Origin: Aradus depressus
Taxonomy: Eukaryota; Arthropoda; Insecta; Hemiptera; Aradidae
Reading direction: 5' to 3'
DNA length: 64,000 bases
Assembly (NCBI GenBank): GCA_963662175.1
Contig: OY759224.1
Span: 20,097,489 to 20,161,488 of the forward strand
Shown piece after piece: positions 22,025 to 33,006 of this stretch (its first letter is position 1; every line of letters starts with the position of its first letter). A model generated the notes under the pieces. That model saw nothing but the letters and a program-made list of their open reading frames with translations. It was not told where the DNA came from and ran no database searches. The translations under genes and the position numbers were made by a program.

Positions 22025-22297
22025 AATAAGGTACCTTATAGATTTAGTGTTGGTTGTGGTGAGAATTGGGTCCTGGAGCTGAACAATGATCAGCCTCCTC
22101 TGTCCGTTTCAATGGTTGATAAAAGCGCCAACGGTTCTCCCTCTGCTGATCTGGTGTTATATCCTGGCTGCTCTGCCCAGTGGGTGAAAAAAGGTGACCC
22201 TCTGTCTCTGGAGATATCTGATGAACATGTCCGATCCTCTCTCCCTGGAGTGGGGCTTGTTCCTACCCCTCAGGTGGCAAAAGTCGAAGAATATTGA
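22025..22297 (+). other. exon-like open frame, unrecognised
   Basis: A stretch of about 90 codons is open and less AT-rich than its neighbours, ending at a TGA (22295-22297). It has no in-frame ATG near its start; instead it begins right after a pyrimidine-rich tract ending in TTTAG, a plausible 3' splice site. The peptide includes VGCGENWVLELNNDQPPLS and PTPQVAKVEEY. I recognise no domain. It could be a host exon, a LINE ORF1 piece, or chance. GC-richer sequence continues to about 22450 in another frame. Confidence 0.3.
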
Positions 22298-22587
22298 TCC
22301 ATATTGGGGTCCGCTCACAGGAACTTTCCCGCCCTCCGGAAATCTCCTGGGTGCCTATTGGTGGCTCAGTTCCCCTCCTTGGTTTCTCCGTACTGTCGTG
22401 TCTCTTCTAGGACCGGTTTTCACTCCTTTGTTCCGAACTTATTTGAAACAATAGATGTCCCTAATTTTGGACATTACAGTACAGATTGTAAACTGGTTGA
22501 ACTTCCATTTTTAGTATTTGTTAAGTCGTGGCTGAAGATGGTAGCAATACCGAAAGTACTCCCGTACTATATATAGAAATAAACAAT

Positions 22588-22980
22588 ATTAGGAAGATAT
22601 ACGGCTCTACTCCAGAGGGGGATAGATGGAGGATATAGACCAATGGAGAGCTGAGGGACCTGTACAAGAGCCCGGACCTGGTGGCCTTAGTGAAGCAGGG
22701 GCGGCTGCGATGGCTGGGGCATTTACAGAGGATGGAGCCAGACAGATTGCAGAGGAGGATACTGGAGGGACACCTGGGAGAACAAAGAAGAGGTAGACCC
22801 CGCTTACGGTGGCTGGAGGACGACCTCAGAACGATGGGTGTGAGAAGATGGAGACGGGAGACCGAGGATATTATTGATTATAGAGAAGAATTTAAATTTC
22901 AACTAAATATGTTTATGTTAGAGGAAACCCTTTACTCGGAAACGGAATTTTATTCTCACTTTTCAAAAAGTATAATATAA
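22588..22980 (+). pseudogene. RTE/CR1-like LINE ORF2 C-terminal end
   Basis: Encodes GRLRWLGHLQRMEPDRLQRR, then a RRGRPRLRWLEDDL block and GVRRWRRETED, the hallmark tail of RTE/CR1-group endonuclease-RT proteins. The upstream frame from 22588 (IYGSTPEGDRW) is contiguous but has one stop. The frame past about 22870 is AT-rich read-through. 5'-truncated and non-functional. Confidence 0.82.
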
Positions 22981-24769
22981 TCACAATAAGAATCGTGTTT
23001 CATATCCAAAAACATTATTTGATATATTTTTTGAAAAGTAGTTATAATTTTTATTAAATTGAAAAATATTTCTATTTATTATAAATGTATCTATGTATTA
23101 ATTTTTTTTTAACTCATATATTTTTAAGCATTTATTTATTCAGTTTTTATTAATTTAATTTTACTTTTTTTAATAGTTTTGTTATTAATACTAATCATCG
23201 GTGTGTTAGACTCAAGTAGTTATAAATCTAATTTATAAGCTATCTTAATGTATAAATTCTTTTGACGTATCCTATTACCATGTATTGGTTTATTATATTG
23301 GATAATAAATGTATTTCCAATATATATTATACATTGGAAATACATTTATTATTATTATTAATAAAGTTTTTATGTTAAGCCTCCCCTCTAATCTCCTTGG
23401 ACTAATTTGTCTAAAATGTTATAAGTGTTGCCCTCAAAGGATTCTGGATACACATATGAAATTATAGTCGATACATCGAATCTATCGTGAGATCGTTTTT
23501 ACAAACAAACACATGTACACACAGAAAACAGATCGAAAAACATGAAATTCTGTTGATAACATCAGAATATCAGGTCAATTATATATCTTTCTCTATACTT
23601 CATTTACCTGGTAAACTAAAAGAAAAGAAGATATAGCGAGGAGGAATGGATCAATCATATTTGTCAAGTCCTATGTGAAGTGTGGTTGGAGAGGCAAAAA
23701 CCAATATGTCTCCATGCCCGGACTGCCGCAGTCCGACTCCTGACTTCACGTCGCTTCCTACGTGACTTGGTTCCAACCTCTAGTCCTACAAAAGGGGGTT
23801 CTACTTGTTTATTTCTTTAGATCTGGTGCCATCTAAGATGAACCTGGGATAGTCTCCGGACATTTCAGTAAAAACTTTTTACTTAAGCGTGACACAAATC
23901 AAAACGTTTTGGTGAAGAAAATAAGGAAAACTCAGGGAGGGAAACACAAAAATATCCGTTCACGATTTTAAATTATAATCTCTATTTTTGAATGTTTATT
24001 AATTTATTTTCTATTCATTTTTTTTTTTTTTTTTCGTTTTTCTTTGTTTCTAACTTCACTGATTATTTTTGATTTGTATTTAGTGTATAAGTGTAATGGT
24101 TAAGGAACCTTATTGTATAATAATTGTACAATTATTGTACCTCTGTAAATGCGACTGTTATAATAAACTCTTTTTCTTATTATTATTAGTCTCCGGGCAT
24201 GGCAGAAACTCACTTTTAGAATTTCGCATACAATTTTTACATTCTTATATTTTTAGTATGAGGAAGTTTTGTAATTTAAAGCTTTAAAGCTTTTAAATAT
24301 AAAAATATATGTGTGCTTTAAAAAGCACAATAAATATAATAAACAATGTAACCAATTTATATAATGTTTAATTTCATAATTTTGTTGATAAACTTAAATA
24401 TATATATATATTTTTTTTTTTATTCTACAATCTGTACAAAAACAATAACAATAAGCAGAAGTGATGACTATAAGAAGACATGATAAAATAATAAATAATA
24501 GAAAATGTTTAAAACATAATAAGAAGCAAAGAAGAAATGAATAATACAAAATAATAGCAAACATATACAAAAATAAATAGATAGAACATGTCCTAAATCA
24601 ATGGTGGTACGTGAATAAACAGAAAGTATAAAATTAAAATAACTAAATACATTAAAATAATGAAAATAAAAAATAAAATTGTATAAGAAACTCGACGAGA
24701 ACAGCACCAGTAGGACTCCCGCACACGGCTGCACCAATTCGGCTAATTTTTTTTTTCAAATATTTGTTG
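22981..24769. other. AT-rich DNA, no gene seen
   Basis: Contains a perfect inverted stretch at about 23295-23350 (ATAATAAATGTATTTCCAAT and its complement), a GC-richer patch at 23640-23870 that I cannot identify, and poly(T)/A runs. An antisense ORF at 24468-24737 lacks any domain. Confidence 0.4.
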
Positions 24770-24839
24770 AAGTCCGAGGAAGGTTCTTATGAAGAGAGTT
24801 CCTAGCTGTCAACTGGAGGGGGGGGGGGGGGGGGGGGGG

Positions 24840-25878
24840 GAGTTGTAAGGGGAGCCTATGCATAAAAATTGCTCTAGCGCATTAACGGATGGACGGATTA
24901 TCATGCAATTTTACATGTAGTATTCTTAAAAGCCAATTTGAAAAATAGGCTATGTGGCATCCATAAATTTTGAACGGGAGGGGGGGTTGTAAGTGGGGCC
25001 TAACCATAAAAATTGTTCTAGCTCATTAACGGATGGACAGATTATCATGAAATTTTACATGTAGTATTCTTAAAAGCCAATTTGAAAAATAGGCTATGTG
25101 GCATCCATAAATTTTGAACGGGAGGGGGGTTGTAAGTCGGGCCTAACCATAAAAATTGTTCTAGCTCATTAACGGATGGACGGATTATCATGAAATTTTA
25201 CATGTAGTATTCTTAAAAGCCAATTTGAAAAATAGGCTATGTGGCATCCATAAATTTTGAACGGGAGGGGGGGTTGTAAGTCGGGCCTAACCATAAAAAT
25301 TGCTCTAGCGCATTAACGGATGGACGGATTATCATGAAATTTTACATGTAGTATTCTTAAAAGCCAATTTGAAAAATAGGCTATGTGGCATCCATACATT
25401 TTGAACGGGAGGGGGGGTTGTAAGGGGGGCCTAACCATAAAAATTGTTCTAGCTCATTAACGATTTTAAAGGCGAAATAGGAAAGTCACTATGTGACATC
25501 TCAAAAAATTGAACGGGAGGAGGGGAGGGGCTAAGCATAAAAATAATACTGACTCATTAAAGGTAATCGGATTCTCATGAAATTTCACATGTAGTAGTAG
25601 TAACTACGTACTAGCTGTATATAGTTACTACTAACTGCTAACTACGTACTAGCTGTGGGGTCCGCCGTAAAAAGGCGGATACTAGCTGTGGTGCCCAAGG
25701 GTCCTAAAATCTTACTAGCTGGGATGTCTGCCGTTGAAGGACTATAAGACTTATTCCATTTGAATAATTGAAGATTATAACATCATGAATGTACTGTTGA
25801 AGAATTGAAAAGGATTCGAACGAGAGATATTAGGAGATAAGTCAAAGTTCCCCGGGCAACGCCGGGTATTACTGCTAG
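24840..25878 (+). mobile_element. Helitron-like element with intact 3' end
   Basis: The 3' terminus shows a CCCGGGCAACGCCGGG hairpin (25851-25866), a short TATTACTG spacer and CTAG (25875-25878) followed by T: the Helitron 3' structure, with hairpin just before a CTRR-type end and no TSD. Inside, 25613-25830 carries the ACTAGCTGTGG repeats and sequence homologous, reversed, to 3660-3830. The 5' end is not identified; a poly(G) run (24818-24840) lies at the left edge. No helicase ORF, so it is non-autonomous. A decayed terminus of the same family lies at 46780-46862. Confidence 0.75.
24843..25450 (+). repeat. ~144-bp tandem array, 4+ units
   Basis: TTGTAAG starts at 24843, 24988, 25130, 25274 and 25418, giving periods of 142-145 bp. 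Each unit has TTCTAGCTCATTAACGGATG, ACATGTAGTATTCTTAAAAG and a G-run after TTGAACGGGA. Units are very similar, so amplification is fairly recent. It lies within the Helitron-like element. Confidence 0.9.
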
Positions 25879-25971
25879 TATAAAATAATATTATTTATTA
25901 CGTAAATTGGTGAACAGCTGTTTCATGGTTAGATGAAAGCACGTGTATATTTTTATCACCAATCATAATCA

Positions 25972-26835
25972 ATCGTATAGGCTCGGGACCATTGCTTAAT
26001 AACGAAGGACGGCCTGCTCTAGATTGTTTCACCTCCCAGGAAGGAAACCTGAAGATTAGGGTGGAACGAAAAAATCACCTTTTGATTTTTAATTTGCAAT
26101 AGCGCAGAAAAGTTGCCTTTTAGTGTAGATAAGATAAATAAAAAATATGATTAAAATATTGGAGTACGTCTTGAGGTGCCGCAAGGACCTTAAAGTTTCA
26201 TAAAAACACACTTTTTTGGAACTTTTTCAAAGATTTTTGCGTGTCTCGATTATGTGATTTTTAATTTGGAATAACGCAGAAAAGTTGCCTTTTAGTGTAG
26301 AAAAGATAAATAAAAAATATGAAAAATATTGGAGTACGTCTTGAGGTGCCGCAAGGACCAGTTTAATGTGGCAATGAAGTAGAAACAAACATTTTGCAGC
26401 TGTAACATTTGTAATCATTAAGGATACAGAAGTAAGAAATACAAAGTTTGACATTACAAAATTGTTTTTATTTTTATTATATTTTATAATTAATAATTTT
26501 TTCCAATTCTAATGCTTATATATGTATTTAAAACCATCTTTTGTAACATTTATATGTACGAGAAATTCATAAAAAATAGTTTATCAAAGTTTAAAATTTT
26601 TCAATTTTTTTACAAACTTTAAGCTCTTTGCGGCACCTCAAGATGTTGTAGTATTGCAACCAATTTTTTTTTTATTCTTTTTGAACTTAAAAGGCAACTT
26701 TTCTCCACTATTACCAAACTAATAACTAAAAAAAATTTTAAAAGGCCATTTTCATTCCACCCTACTGAAGATCTCTTGATCTTGAGCTGTGTAGACTAGT
26801 ATGCTACATCTGAGCTTCCAACGCCCTCAAACCGA
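25972..26835 (-). mobile_element. SINE copy split by a TIR element
   Basis: Antisense SINE body at 25972-26048 (TAGGCTCGGGACCATTGCTT, AACGAAGGACGGCCTGC) resumes at 26773-26835 (TCTTGATCTTGAGCTG ... CCAACGCCCTCA). The 26057-26764 element and its TSD sit between them, so the SINE was present first. Confidence 0.75.
26057..26764. mobile_element. hAT-like non-autonomous TIR element, copy 1 (708 bp)
   Basis: Starts TAGGGTGGAACG, ends in the near-complement (…TTCCACCCTA), and is flanked by the 8-bp direct repeat CTGAAGAT (26049-26056 and 26765-26772). An 8-bp TSD and a YARNG-type terminus (TAGGG) fit the hAT superfamily. Internal repeats GAGTACGTCTTGAGGTGCCG occur twice, and a related inverted form occurs near 26630. 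No transposase ORF. A second copy in the opposite orientation is at 56023-56718. Confidence 0.88.
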
Positions 26836-27229
26836 ATTAATATAAAATATACAAAAATTGTGAAAATATATGTTTATTTCATGTTTGTAACTACTATACA
26901 CTGGGTGAATATAAGTGTAAAGTTGGGTATATATAATCCATGGTATAATTACAATATGAATGAATATACAGAGTATGGTAGCACAAAATGGAAGCTGAAA
27001 GGAAGGTATAAGGTATTTTCAGAGGATACTCTCTAGGAAGGAGAAGCGAAAGGAAGATTAGGTTGGTTAGAGATATATAAAGGGAGCTAACGAAGCTATT
27101 AGGCAGACAAAGGGACTGTAGCAGCCACGTCCTCAAGGCGGGGGTCGTCTTCAGGGAAAACGTATAACAAAAGAGATAGAAAATATGAACAAGTTAGAGC
27201 AGCATGGAATGTTACCATAGTATATATAT
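26836..27229. other. no clear feature
   Basis: 27000-27170 is somewhat GC-richer and might be a decayed LINE tail (an EGEAKGRLGWLE-like string is readable), but the match is too weak to call. Confidence 0.3.
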
Positions 27230-27607
27230 GGAGTTTGGAGCCAGAGCGGACCAACTGGTTGAAACTGAACAGGTAGAAAATGGCAATTGAAAATTGAGTA
27301 CATTTTGTTTATCTCCATAAATGGGCCCCAAATATTTATTTATATTTGAAATTTTAGAATAGTATTGAATGAGTGATCCCTTTTTGTGTTCTATAAAGTT
27401 TTTGAAGGCCGCATGATCCATTGTGACTTTGAAAATATATGCACAAAATACTTGTGGACTAAACTTAAAGTGCTGCTATCTATCACTGAAGTGAAGAAAC
27501 TAAGTGATCCACACTGGTTTTGAAAAAGGGAACCTATGCCAACATCAGGATGGTAATAACTGATTTTCCGAAAAATTGTGGGTTGGTCCGCTCTGGCTCC
27601 AAACTCC
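27230..27607. mobile_element. MITE with ~26-bp TIRs
   Basis: GGAGTTTGGAGCCAGAGCGG at 27230 is matched by its complement ending at about 27607 (CCGCTCTGGCTCCAAACTCC). About 378 bp long, no transposase. It lies between TATATAT runs, so the TSD cannot be resolved. Confidence 0.8.
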
Positions 27608-27927
27608 TCATATATATTGTGACGTGTAGAATGGGGGGGTCACAAAGAATAAAAGAAATTGTTATTCTTTATAAAAATAGTAAGTACATGATAAAAATGT
27701 ACATTTTGGCAAAAGATATTAAAAGTAAAAAAAAAATTTGATTAACTGTAAAAGAAAAGACAAACCTGATGACATTTGGTGGGGGAAAAAGATGACGAGA
27801 AGGGCAGAAGAAGCCGACTCGTGGTAGTAGGGTTTTGTAGGATCTTGGAGGAGGTGTGGGGCATCTTTTTACGAGAATCTAAAGTTTAGTTATCGATAAG
27901 CACGACACCCTAAAAGCCAATTTTTCC

Positions 27928-28089
27928 TTTCCTTGTCACAACCAAGCTGTTGAAAGAACTATCAAATTGGTCAGCGAAGTATCCAAAGCGGTTTATGGGT
28001 ATGACGCCAGACACGCAAGAGTGCTGAGCACATTGGATTCTCGTAAAAAGATGCCCCAATTTGACACAAAAAGCGACTACCGACCTTAA
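27928..28089 (+). pseudogene. remnant of a TE-type conserved protein
   Basis: An open frame without ATG encodes FPCHNQAVERTIKLVSEVSK, then DARHARVLSTLDSRKKMPQF and a KSDY end before a stop at 28087-28089. The pattern PCHxQxVERxxKLVxxxSxxVxG...TLxSRKxMPxFxxKSD is one I recall from a multi-copy family of uncharacterised arthropod proteins that look TE-derived. I cannot name the superfamily. The rest of the protein is absent. Part of the frame (28036-28058) is repeated inverted at 27857-27879. Confidence 0.5.
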
Positions 28090-28735
28090 TTTTATTGTAA
28101 ATTAAAAAAAATACTAAACACCGATTTTGAATGTTCAATTTTCTCAATTATTCAAATGTAAAAATGATTATACAATTGAAAATATAGTTAATTTAATCAA
28201 TATATGGACATTTTCCTTTCACAAAATACACCATCTCAAAAATATGATGTAAGATTTGAGTATTAATAGAAAAGAATTTGAGTAAAATGTAAAAAAACGT
28301 TAAAATTTCCGAAAAATGCCAAAAAACTACATTTTCAAAATTTGTGCGCCTAAATTAGGCTCGATAGAAAAATATTCTGATTCGACCAAAGTTAATGTTT
28401 TCATTTAAACTTTCGATTTTTCATAGAGCCATCAATTATTAATATTTTTCGATACGCTAATGTATATGATTACTTGCGCAAATTACCATGAAAAGAAATC
28501 GGATAGCAAGAGAACAACTCTTTTTGACAAACGGACTAGATATGATTTGTTCGTCCTGGAACAGGAAGTGACGTCATCGCCTTGGAGAAACCCCTCTCTT
28601 CCATTACCACTTTTCTGTATGGGTCTTGATACCAACTCCTCTACCTGTGACATTTTCGTAACCAAATGATTGTCCGTGATGCTAGTTCACTTTAAGGTGA
28701 TACGACTATCATGTCACTGTCCCCTAACCTTCTAA
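28090..28735. other. AT-rich DNA, no gene seen
   Basis: Short ORFs at 28460-28669 on both strands lack recognisable domains. A moderately GC-rich patch at 28550-28640 is unidentified. Confidence 0.4.
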
Positions 28736-28737
28736 AG

Positions 28738-29556
28738 AGGCGTATAGACACGCGAGCAACGAGCCGAACATTAGTCATGTGCGCATGCCTGGGGAATAGT
28801 GCGCAGGCGCTCGACGAACAAGGGAGGCTCGGGCTCTGCTCCACCTGATGTCGGTTTTTTGACGAACCATCAAAGGAATGTTCGGCTCGGGCTGCGGTGT
28901 GTGTGAACTGGTACCAAGCCGAACCGTCCCGACTTGACCCGAGCACTGTTGTTTATAACCAATATTATAACCTTCTCAAATATTTAGGTTTTTGGAAGTG
29001 CACGTTCTTTTTTTTTTTTTAATTAAATATATATTTAAATATTATTCAATAAATTATATTTTATTATGGCTTCTGAAGACTGGTCTCAGGAGCTTCAAAT
29101 TCAGGTTGCTCAGGCTATGAGACAGTACGCAGTCATATGGGATTTAAAACACAAATTACATATTAATAAAATAAAGAGATTGGATGCTTGGGAGGAATTA
29201 TTCAAACACTTTTCCTAAAAAATGTTCATTTTAAACAATTTACATGTAAAAATAAATTACGTATCATAAAAAATTCGTATCCGTATTAATTGTACTACAA
29301 ATATGTAAATTAATTACGTAAGTAGCTACCTACCTTGAGCATTTTCTGATTGAAGATTTTCAATAGTAATAAAATGATATACAAATAAACGTAAATTTGT
29401 TATCTGCAGGTTAACTTGTGCAGGTTATGTTCGTTAGTATGGTTGTGGAGCATCCAAATGCTCGGCTCGTCTCTATTCGGCTTGGAGTGTGTTCGTTGAA
29501 AACTGAAAACTGAGCCGAACAGTGCTCGGTTCGTTGCTCGCATGTCTGTACTAGCC
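28738..29556. mobile_element. PIF/Harbinger-like element with MADF-like ORF
   Basis: Inverted ends: CGCGAGCAACGAGCCGAACA at 28751-28770 corresponds to TTCGTTGCTCGCATGTCTGT near 29530-29550, with further subterminal GCCGAAC/GGCTCGG repeats. Length is about 820 bp. It holds one short MADF-like ORF and no DDE transposase. Harbinger elements typically encode a separate Myb/MADF-type DNA-binding protein, which is why I favour that superfamily; the 3-bp TSD cannot be confirmed (TAA at left, TTA at right). Confidence 0.55.
29066..29218 (+). CDS. truncated MADF-like protein (50 aa)
   Basis: ATG at 29066 gives a 50-aa peptide containing AMRQYAVIWDLKHKLHINKI and KRLDAWEELFKHF, the pattern of the first two helices of a MADF (Myb/SANT-related) DNA-binding domain: an aromatic/WD pair, spacing, then W-EEL. 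The third helix is missing, because a stop occurs at 29216-29218. In complete Harbinger elements such a protein binds TIR/subterminal DNA. This copy is probably a truncated, possibly non-functional version. Confidence 0.55.
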   Translation: MASEDWSQELQIQVAQAMRQYAVIWDLKHKLHINKIKRLDAWEELFKHFS

Positions 29557-31873
29557 TTTAAGTCCCTGGAGAGCGCGGGTTCTGTTCGGGTCTGTTTACT
29601 AGTCGGAAAACCCTGATAGAGGGGCCCTACGTAACGTATATAAACGTATATACTTTATGTTTTTTAGTGTGCTGAACACGAAAAAAATATATAAAGAGTT
29701 CCCTGACCCTTCATTGAGTACTGTATTTTGACAAATACATCAGCTCCTCAATAGGAAGTGAACACGTGTTGTAGCTCATACAGCATATGAGAAATATACA
29801 ATTCATATTAGGTAACTGAATTTAGAAATTGCAGTAGCTTCATTTTCTTCGAAAATTCGATAAAATTAAAGGTCTGCGTCTTTTTTGGATGAATTTATAA
29901 CTTTAAAATCGGAATACTTTAAGAAGGTGAAAGAGCGAATGCCCGGCAACAAAAAACTGATTTTTTTCAGTAGTTTTTAATTAAGCAGTGACGCTAATGA
30001 TATTAATTATAATTCAGTACACTTACCTTGAGAAGCGATCTCCATATTTAAGACAATAAAAGAATTAAAAATATTGGGTGTCGAAAAACATGAAATTCCA
30101 GTGAAAACTGAACATCGAATTCCTGACCGATAACATAACTTCCCCTATGCTTTGTGTAACTGAGGAAGTAAAATCATGATGGACATAACGTTTTTATAAC
30201 AACATTGTTGGGCTGAAAACTCAGTTTTTTTGTCTTCCTCGTTGTTATACTTCGTTATTTCACCCTCTTTTTCTCGTTTTATTCCTAAATACTCTTCAGC
30301 GCTCCTCCGCTTATTAATATTCAGATCCAGTTTTTTTTTTTTTATTAACTTTGTTGATTTTCTGACAAACAGTGGAATATTCAGCAGGTGAGGTAACGGC
30401 TATGGGTTTTCATCTAAAACAGTATCAAACAATTTTTAATATGAGTAAATCAATTGACCCAAGAATCTGTGAATCATCGACTATGTACTTCCCCAACACG
30501 AATATTTAAATTATGTTTTCGCTCTCCCTAAAAAGCCAAATGACAGTTTGGTCAAAAACACAATATTTGACTTACACAGGGGCTTCTGAATTATAATAAT
30601 AAAAGTGTCGATACGTTTCGAATGAAGGATTTCTAAAACACAAACATTTTTAGTCAAATTAAAATATTTTTTCTAAAAAAATGCATCGAATTATGTGTTA
30701 TATATTTTTCAAAAAGAGAGGAACAATGTACAGATATTCGAAATTCTTCTTTCAGTATCATAATTGTCATTAATATTGTGAGGGAAAATTTTTGTATATT
30801 TTTTTAATGACCATTAACGCTTCAAATACAAGCAAGGACAATATTTTAAGTTAATTAAATAACTCTCTGAAACCTGTTCTTTCATTTATATTATTTATTA
30901 TTCCTAGTACTTTCTTTTGTATTCCTAGTACTTTTTTTTGAAGTCTGAAAATATTAACACTAGAGCCAGAAGTCCTAGTTTCAAGTCAACCTCAGAATAA
31001 ACGGACTTTACTTGCGTTAACTTAATAATAATACTTTACAAAGTATAGTGGAAGTAATATAATCGGTCTGAAATTTAATGCCGTGTTTTCAACGAAATTG
31101 CATGTTTTCTTACCTTCAGATTCCAAAAATGGGAAAAAGATGTCTGTCGGTTTGTGGGTTTGTGAACACGATAACTCCCGATAGGATGAATATATTGATA
31201 CAAAATTTTTATATGTGTATTTAGAACGCTCAAAGGTCAACATCGATTTATTTTCAGTCAAATAGACAAAAGGAAAAAGGTGGATTAGGGGGAAGGGTTA
31301 ACAAACCCTTCTTGTGGCACCTATTATTTTTAATATACTTCAATACTCCCGATAGGATGAATATATCGATTCAAAATTTTATATGTGTATTTAGAACTCT
31401 CCAAGGTCAAACACGAATAATTCAATTATGTTTTCGCTCTCCCTAAGAAGCCAAATGATCGTTTGGACTAAAATTAAATATCTGAAATCGTGGTTTCTGA
31501 ATCCTCATACTAAATTTTGTGTCGTTATATTCGTTACATGGGCAGTTACAGGTTTTATGAGTCGAGTCTCCTTATGAGTCGAGTCCCCTTATGAGTCGAG
31601 CTTTCTTATGAGTCGAGCCTCCTCCCCTCCCCCTCCCACTCCCTTCTTTGCGAATTTTGCGGCCAATTCTCGGCCAATTTTGCGAAAAATTAAAAGGCTT
31701 CTTTAGAGGATCAAACTGAAATTGGAATGAAGAAGTCACAAGTTCTACCTTAGGTCTGATTAGATTTTGACCGAAATCGAACAAAAATTGAAACCACTTT
31801 CTCCCTTGATCTAACTATATTTTACAAAATACAGCTTATGTTTATTATCTAATCAAAAATCTTTTCAAGTAAT
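29557..31873. other. old dispersed repeats, no gene
   Basis: 30470-30560 and 31090-31550 carry a recurring unit (TACTTCCCCAACACGAATA, TTTTCGCTCTCCCTAA, GATAACTCCCGATAGGATGA) that also occurs near 12430, 17840, 33480, 49500 and 60560-60710. 31572-31640 has a short GAGTCGAG(T/C)-rich tandem. The 31740-31860 segment recurs in diverged form near 18600, 42540 and 61560. No coding feature is supported. Confidence 0.5.
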
Positions 31874-32217
31874 GGGTTAGGTTTTATGACTCATGCCCGG
31901 GCTTTAACAACGAGGTCATATCGCCTACTACCAGAGCGCTCTTTCGTCACTCTGGTGGACATGAGCCCGACTCTACTGTGGGAGTCCTAAATTTTGCCTA
32001 CTCTAAATTTTTATTCATCTAGGTTAGGGGTCTTTAACGAGTACCTGACATCGTACAGGCTCGGGGACCATCGCTTAACGTCCCATCCGAAGGACGGCGT
32101 GCTTTAAGTTTATTTTACCTCCCAGATAAAATAAATTAAGGGCCTCGGTCGGGTTACGAACCCACGACCTTGAGCTCAGAAGTCAAGCACGCATACCACT
32201 GAGCTACCGGCGCCCTC
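31874..32217 (-). mobile_element. tRNA-derived SINE with 11-bp TSD
   Basis: Full-length antisense copy, tail GGGTTAGGTTTTATGACTCA at left, head (CACTGAGCTACCGGCGCCCT) at right. Flanked by the direct repeat TTTCAAGTAAT at 31863-31873 and 32218-32228. This fixes the element length at about 344 bp and shows retrotransposition by target-primed reverse transcription. Confidence 0.95.
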
Positions 32218-32398
32218 TTTCAAGTAATAGTTGTAGAGAATACTAAAATACATAATTTATATGAATTAGGATTTTTTACAGGTCGTCCAGTTTTTGAGAT
32301 ACACATCTTGAAATGTAGTTTTGAAAAATATTTTTAGACCTATCCTAAATATCCGAAAACTGCTAGTCCTATCGAAAAATAAGAAAAATATATAAGAT

Positions 32399-32603
32399 AT
32401 AGCCATTATAGGATTTTCTTATACAACAACGCTTACAGTTCACTCTCTCTCCCCCTTCCCTTCTCAAAATCATATCATTTTGTCTCTTTGTACAGAGTTA
32501 TCTTGAGATTAGACATTCTTATACCCAGTAATGTTAGTAGGAAATAATTTTGAGAAGGGGAGATCTGTAAACGTTGTTGGTATAAGAAAGTCCTGTAATG
32601 GCT
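32399..32603. mobile_element. foldback MITE (GTTGGTATAAGAAAG family)
   Basis: The left arm begins TAGCCATTATAGGATTTTCT and the right arm ends GGTATAAGAAAGTCCTGTAA; the arms also pair through CTCCCCCTTCCCTTCTC and its complement. Same family as 3208-3485, 58688-59186 and 60966-61198. Confidence 0.75.
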
Positions 32604-32951
32604 ACATCACGTGTTTTTCTATTTTAATTTTATTAAAAATTGTTTTCATAAATCTCGATGACCACAGGTTTTGAGATTGGGACCAGATTTAGACTCTAGA
32701 TATTTATTTATATATAATCCGAAATGTTACCTACTTGGGAAACATGGGGGCCCTATCTTTACTCCTTTTCGGCACAATTCCCCAATTTGACAATTGTTCC
32801 CAGATAGCTCAACCCCAGTTTTCATATTCCGTCAGTGACACATCCTCCGTTTGATTCCATACACAAAAGACTTCAAAAGAATAGTTAATATGACAAAGAG
32901 TTTTCCATATCATGAGTCCCTTTTGTCTTCTTAATGGCTTTATTTCCCCAG

Positions 32952-32953
<2 letters not shown>

Positions 32954-33004
<51 letters not shown>
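32954..33004. repeat. (TA)n microsatellite
   Basis: Uninterrupted TA dinucleotides for about 50 bp. The three overlapping ORFs here are artefacts of the repeat. Confidence 0.95.

Positions 33005-33006
<2 letters not shown>

Noticed and set aside
24818..24840. G-run as a functional G-quadruplex
   Set aside because: A homopolymer of this length next to G-rich repeats is more simply slippage or an assembly-prone run; no regulatory context.
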